Assembly (NCBI GenBank): GCA_003500135.1 | Contig: DNTA01000137.1 | Coordinates: 1 to 16,035 of the forward strand | DNA length: 16,035 nt | From: Cytophagales bacterium | GTDB taxonomy: Bacteria > Bacteroidota > Bacteroidia > Cytophagales > Cyclobacteriaceae | Direction: 5' to 3' | Part shown: positions 12,821 through 16,035 of the stretch, in pieces | Position numbering within the stretch: the first letter of the stretch is position 1 | Layout: the number at the start of each line of letters is the position of its first letter | The notes under the pieces: generated by a model | Database searches by the model: none | Told to the model about the DNA's origin: nothing | The model's input: the letters and a program-made list of their open reading frames with translations, nothing else | Translations under genes and position numbers: made by a program

Positions 12821-13885
12821 CTATAGTGTCACCCCTTGCAACAAATTCTTCCCTTTAAACCCGAACCTATAGTTTAGGCCAAAGACTAATTGATTTCTGC
12901 TTCCCAGAAAGGAATAGTTGGCTAAAATATTATACCGTTTATTCCATTGAAAATTTATGCCAATATTTAGACTTACAGGATAGGGCAAGGCCTTTTTAAA
13001 TCTATAGTTCAGATTAACAGGATCATTACTGGAAAGCCATCGTGAAGCCCCGTCATATATAGGTGCCAACACCTGCTGTTCTGTATCCGTTAATCCATCA
13101 TACCATTGATCCAGCTGCTCAAGGGCTCTGCTTTTATCATCAGGAGTAATACCTACCAATTTTTCCAAATCTACAACGCCACTGCCATCGGGGTTAAGTC
13201 CTAAGTATTGCCCCCCAACCAGGAAGGCAATATTCCTCTCAGGCTTATCGCGAAATCTAAACAAATATCCTGTCCTTAAACCCGCAACTAAGGTTCGGGC
13301 GGGTTCATTCAAGTTATCCATAAATGTCCAGGCCATTGTAAAGTCTCCCTGTACGATCAAGGGTCCAATTGCACCGGCGACAACTGCGCCCCAACCAGCT
13401 ACAGTGCCATTATTATTGGTATTGAATTCTAATTCAAACGGCAGACCTAATTGTATATTAGTCTGTGAGTTGATACCCCCCAATATACCGTAAATATTCA
13501 GGAAGGGAAGAAGCCAAAAATCATAACGAAGCGAATACCCGTTAACTTCTGCTTGTATTTTTTGGAAACGTGCTATCCCATCGATACCAATCAGGTTATC
13601 AGTGTCAAATCCAACAAAGGCATCACTAATGACAATGTCCTGCCTTGAGTACGCATAAAGCACATTTATACCATTGGGATAAGGAATATCAAAACCTGCT
13701 TTCCGAATTTTGTTTCCAAGAATTGGCAGATGCCACTCGTATGGCGTTTTTTTGAGGCTATCCCGGTATTTTTCGTAGGCATCAGAAATGGTCAGATTAC
13801 TTACCTGCTGAGCTTTGACAAGCTGTGTTTGAATGAAAAAAATGCAGGCTAACAGTAGAAAATATTTTTTGAGGTATTTAGTCAT
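12821..13885 (-). CDS. Outer-membrane beta-barrel protein of unknown family
   Basis: 354 aa. Signal peptide MTKYLKKYFLLLACIFFIQT ending VKAQ before QVSNLT. The mature part reads as a beta-barrel: alternating hydrophobic/polar strands (YSLRYDFWLLPFLNIYGILG, NIAFLVGGQYLGL, ILANYSFLGSRNQLVFGLNY) joined by Gly/Asn turns. A helical insertion (about 235-290, DDKSRALEQLDQWYDGLTDT) looks like a soluble plug or loop. Its ATG overlaps the end of the upstream lipoprotein gene by 8 nt, implying coupled translation. It lies in one operon with two Omp85-type barrels, so it may be a partner or client of them. No named family is recognised; a porin-like role is possible. Confidence 0.75.
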   Translation of the reverse strand: MTKYLKKYFLLLACIFFIQTQLVKAQQVSNLTISDAYEKYRDSLKKTPYEWHLPILGNKIRKAGFDIPYPNGINVLYAYSRQDIVISDAFVGFDTDNLIGIDGIARFQKIQAEVNGYSLRYDFWLLPFLNIYGILGGINSQTNIQLGLPFELEFNTNNNGTVAGWGAVVAGAIGPLIVQGDFTMAWTFMDNLNEPARTLVAGLRTGYLFRFRDKPERNIAFLVGGQYLGLNPDGSGVVDLEKLVGITPDDKSRALEQLDQWYDGLTDTEQQVLAPIYDGASRWLSSNDPVNLNYRFKKALPYPVSLNIGINFQWNKRYNILANYSFLGSRNQLVFGLNYRFGFKGKNLLQGVTL

Positions 13886-15827
13886 GTCTTAGGATTATGG
13901 TTATTTCTTCAAAGTTGTTGGCAATTAATACGTTGTCCCATGTGGCCTTGTAAATAAGAATTGAAATGATGAGGGAAACTCTCTCTTCGGTGATGGTCTC
14001 TTCAAATATTCCTGAGGCTATAATGGCATTAATAATATTTTGTGATAGTTGTTCCACATTGGTTTCCTGCACTGATTGCAGAACCGGAAGAAGAAACTCC
14101 CGAATAGCTTCTTCAGTAACATTGTCTTGGATAATGTCCAAGCCTAAAATCAACTCTGCTAAAAAATTTGCTACCTCTTCGGCATTCAGATTCACGATCT
14201 CCTCTAGTATTGGTTGTATGAGGTTTTGTAAGTTCTCCGGGGTTATGTTTTCTGTTATGAAGGAATTAAGAGCTATTGCAATATTTAATGCCGTTTCCTC
14301 TGGATTTAAATTGTCCAGTATGGGGCCTAATAAATCTCGTAAGGTATTCAGCAGAGCCTCCGATATATCATCCTCAAGGTTAAGCAGCCATTGACTGATT
14401 GTATTACCTGCTGTTTCCGGATTAATGGTTTGAAGGAAATTAAGTGCGGCCACCAGGGCAGCATTGATATTCTCCGTAGTGAGAAATTGTGATAAAATAA
14501 GTGATGCAACATCATTAGCTGCTTCTTCCGGACCAATTATTGAAATAACAGGCTTAATTCCAATAAAGGCCAGACGAATAGCATTCTGCATACTGTCATA
14601 GTCCGGAGTCAGATTTAAATCCGGGATTTGCTCATTCAGACTATTAACTAGATTCTCAATGGATTCTGTTGCCTGGGTGGCCAGATTACCTAATTCAAAT
14701 AAAGGGGTTTCATCAATTAATTCTGTAAAAGGCAATAGGGCTGCGGACACATTGTCCTGATTTATAAAATTTTCTTCTATGACATTGGTCAGAATTCCTG
14801 CTATTTCTGAAACCTGCTCATCGTTTAAGGAAACAAACTCATTCCAGGCACTAGCTAGTATCGGTTGTAGATTTTCTTCGGTAAAGATGTCATTGAACAA
14901 ATCAACAACTAGGGTGGCAATAAGTTCGGTAACTTCCTCAGAATTTATAGCAATTTGTTCAATGTAAGGAAATACAAAATCGTATAAGGTGTCTTCTGTT
15001 AAGGTCTCATTGACATAATCAGACACTGCTGTAGCTATGGCCTCTGAAACAAGTTCCACATCAATATTTGAAATGTCTTCAAGTTGTTCCTGAAGTAATT
15101 GGGACAAGACCGTTTGCCAATCGATCTGCTCTAATGCCATCCTAATCTCAGCAGCCAAAATACTCGAAAGCTCTTCAGGATCGATTTCGTTTATAAACTC
15201 CAACTGTCCTGACAGTGCAGAAACGACGGTATCATTTATAAGTTTCTGAAGTGCTTCATTATTAAACAATAAACTGGCTATGGCATCTCCAACTATACCA
15301 GGTGAACCACTGGCGACTCTATCAACCAGTTTGTCGTTAATCTTCCTAATTTGACGTTCAGCAGTTTCCTCATTGGCGATGATTGAAAATTCCCTGGTGC
15401 TTGGTTCGTAAATATAGCGGTAGTTTAAACTTTCCGCAGAACTGATACGAATGGTACGTTCATTAAAAACAAAGTAGCTTCCAATTTCATCTTCAATAAG
15501 CAGATCGATCAGGCCATTTCGCGTGATGATCTTTCTGTCTTCAGTAAACTCAACCTCATACTTTCGCATCTCCGATGCATCTAAAACGGTGTTTTCAAGG
15601 TCATAGAGACCTGCTTCTAAAGTGGCATCAATACTGTTAAATAGCAATGGAGGTGGAATGTCTTCATTTCGAACTTTCAGCGTGAATTCTTCTAATTTCC
15701 ACACATGTTTGTTTAATAAAGCATTAGTGTCATTCACAGCTGCGATGACACTATCTTCTGGAGTTTCGCATGTTAAGAATAACATCGATAAAATAATGGA
15801 GGCAGGGATAAAACATTTTTTTAACAT
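13878..15827 (-). CDS. Large lipoprotein with about ten 40-residue helical repeats
   Basis: 649 aa. Lipobox FLTC with Cys20. Residues about 37-155 look like a small beta domain of lipocalin-like type (HVWKLEEF, YEVEFTEDRKIITRNG, YRYIYEPSTREFSII). From about 200 to 620 there is a solenoid-like series: the core (N/D)(P/A/S)EE(V/L)xxx(I/L)A recurs at about 216, 256, 295, 335, 374 (degenerate), 432, 469, 508, 548 and 590, a spacing close to 40. Repeats are joined by (I/L)TEENL-type turns. It is very acidic and Leu/Ile-rich. First gene of the four-gene outer-membrane operon; it overlaps the next gene by 8 nt. It is probably a periplasmic or surface scaffold, which is inferred. No named repeat family is recognised; HEAT/ARM-like folding is possible. 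Confidence 0.82.
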   Translation of the reverse strand: MLKKCFIPASIILSMLFLTCETPEDSVIAAVNDTNALLNKHVWKLEEFTLKVRNEDIPPPLLFNSIDATLEAGLYDLENTVLDASEMRKYEVEFTEDRKIITRNGLIDLLIEDEIGSYFVFNERTIRISSAESLNYRYIYEPSTREFSIIANEETAERQIRKINDKLVDRVASGSPGIVGDAIASLLFNNEALQKLINDTVVSALSGQLEFINEIDPEELSSILAAEIRMALEQIDWQTVLSQLLQEQLEDISNIDVELVSEAIATAVSDYVNETLTEDTLYDFVFPYIEQIAINSEEVTELIATLVVDLFNDIFTEENLQPILASAWNEFVSLNDEQVSEIAGILTNVIEENFINQDNVSAALLPFTELIDETPLFELGNLATQATESIENLVNSLNEQIPDLNLTPDYDSMQNAIRLAFIGIKPVISIIGPEEAANDVASLILSQFLTTENINAALVAALNFLQTINPETAGNTISQWLLNLEDDISEALLNTLRDLLGPILDNLNPEETALNIAIALNSFITENITPENLQNLIQPILEEIVNLNAEEVANFLAELILGLDIIQDNVTEEAIREFLLPVLQSVQETNVEQLSQNIINAIIASGIFEETITEERVSLIISILIYKATWDNVLIANNFEEITIILRHD

Positions 15828-15853
15828 AATAGAGGTTTCGTTTAATCACAAAT

Positions 15854-15869
15854 AACTTTTATAAAAGTT
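15854..15869. promoter_or_regulatory. Perfect 16-bp palindrome upstream of the outer-membrane operon
   Basis: AACTTTTATAAAAGTT, two 8-bp arms with no spacer, ends 27 nt before the ATG of the lipoprotein gene. On the - strand GTTATTTG overlaps its downstream arm; the TTTG part fits the Bacteroidota -7 element but the leading TA does not. It could be an operator covering the promoter or a leader hairpin. Confidence 0.45.
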
Positions 15870-15937
15870 GGGTCATATTTAATAATCGATTGGTCACATG
15901 GAGCACAATTCAGTTTAATAAGGATCGAAATAGTATT

Positions 15938-16035
15938 TACCATGGCAAAGGCACCACCGGCGCGATTTGTAAGCGTACCAGATGCTGCGGTCCAAAATTA
16001 TCAGGCGATGCCACGTAATACCAATACTGTAAGGC
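15938..16035 (-). CDS. Possible 3' end of an upstream gene (uncertain)
   Basis: On the - strand an open frame enters from the window edge (codons for ALQYWYYVASPDNFGPQHLV) and ends at TAA 15938-15940, after QIAPVVPLPW. It could be the C-terminus of a protein encoded beyond the window, 110 bp upstream of the operon. The + strand also has an open frame here, from ATG 15942 to the edge (MAKAPPARFVSVPDAAVQNY). Only one can be real and the window is too short to decide. No family is recognised. Confidence 0.3.

Noticed and set aside
13966..14967. + strand ORFs opposite the repeat lipoprotein
   Set aside because: They mirror the 40-residue repeats of the real gene on the other strand (Ser/Ile-rich antisense of Glu/Asn-rich repeats).

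Overview
The window looks like a chromosomal segment of a marine-type Flavobacteriaceae (Bacteroidota). Supporting signs are AT-rich DNA, several short signal peptides ending in ...Q (mature proteins start QVN, QEV, Q-rich), abundant lipoproteins with xxSC/xxTC lipoboxes, a DUF6705-like and a DUF6090-like protein, and a tRNA-Leu whose CCA end is not encoded. The genus cannot be fixed from the sequence. No integrase, transposase or CRISPR array is visible.

Layout, left to right. (1) 1-556: the 3' part of a tRNA-Leu(CAA), a strong terminator nested in a larger inverted repeat, two copies of a 38-bp repeat, and then a candidate promoter. (2) 557-1612 (+): a lipoprotein alpha/beta hydrolase of the lysophospholipase/monoacylglycerol-lipase type. 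(3) 1703-9386 (almost all -): an accessory array. It starts with a lipoprotein carrying a complete M23 metallopeptidase domain (2331-3704), followed after 6 nt by a small exported protein (1803-2324). Seven further small genes follow. Five of them encode exported proteins or lipoproteins of about 178-194 aa, one a shorter lipoprotein, and one a multi-pass membrane protein. The genes are separated by copies of one hairpin, which on the - strand reads as a rho-independent terminator. Between a hairpin and the next gene there is repeatedly a start-less open frame whose stop codon lies within a few nucleotides of the next gene's start. (4) 9424-10140 (+): a DUF6090-like membrane protein that begins where a remnant ends. 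(5) 10141-10553: gene-free. (6) 10554-15827 (-): a tight four-gene operon for outer-membrane proteins (a lipoprotein with about ten 40-residue helical repeats, a beta-barrel protein, and two Omp85/D15-type barrels without POTRA domains). A perfect palindrome lies just upstream of it. (7) An uncertain partial ORF at the right edge.

Interpretation. Region 3 most resembles a polymorphic effector-immunity locus. The intact unit is a lipid-anchored M23 peptidoglycan hydrolase with a periplasmic partner. The rest looks like displaced effector C-terminal tips, each still coupled to an exported or membrane candidate immunity gene and bounded by repeated terminators. This is inferred from gene order, export signals and stop/start spacing, not from homology searches. 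Region 6 is a second, separate system that could act in outer-membrane assembly or export.
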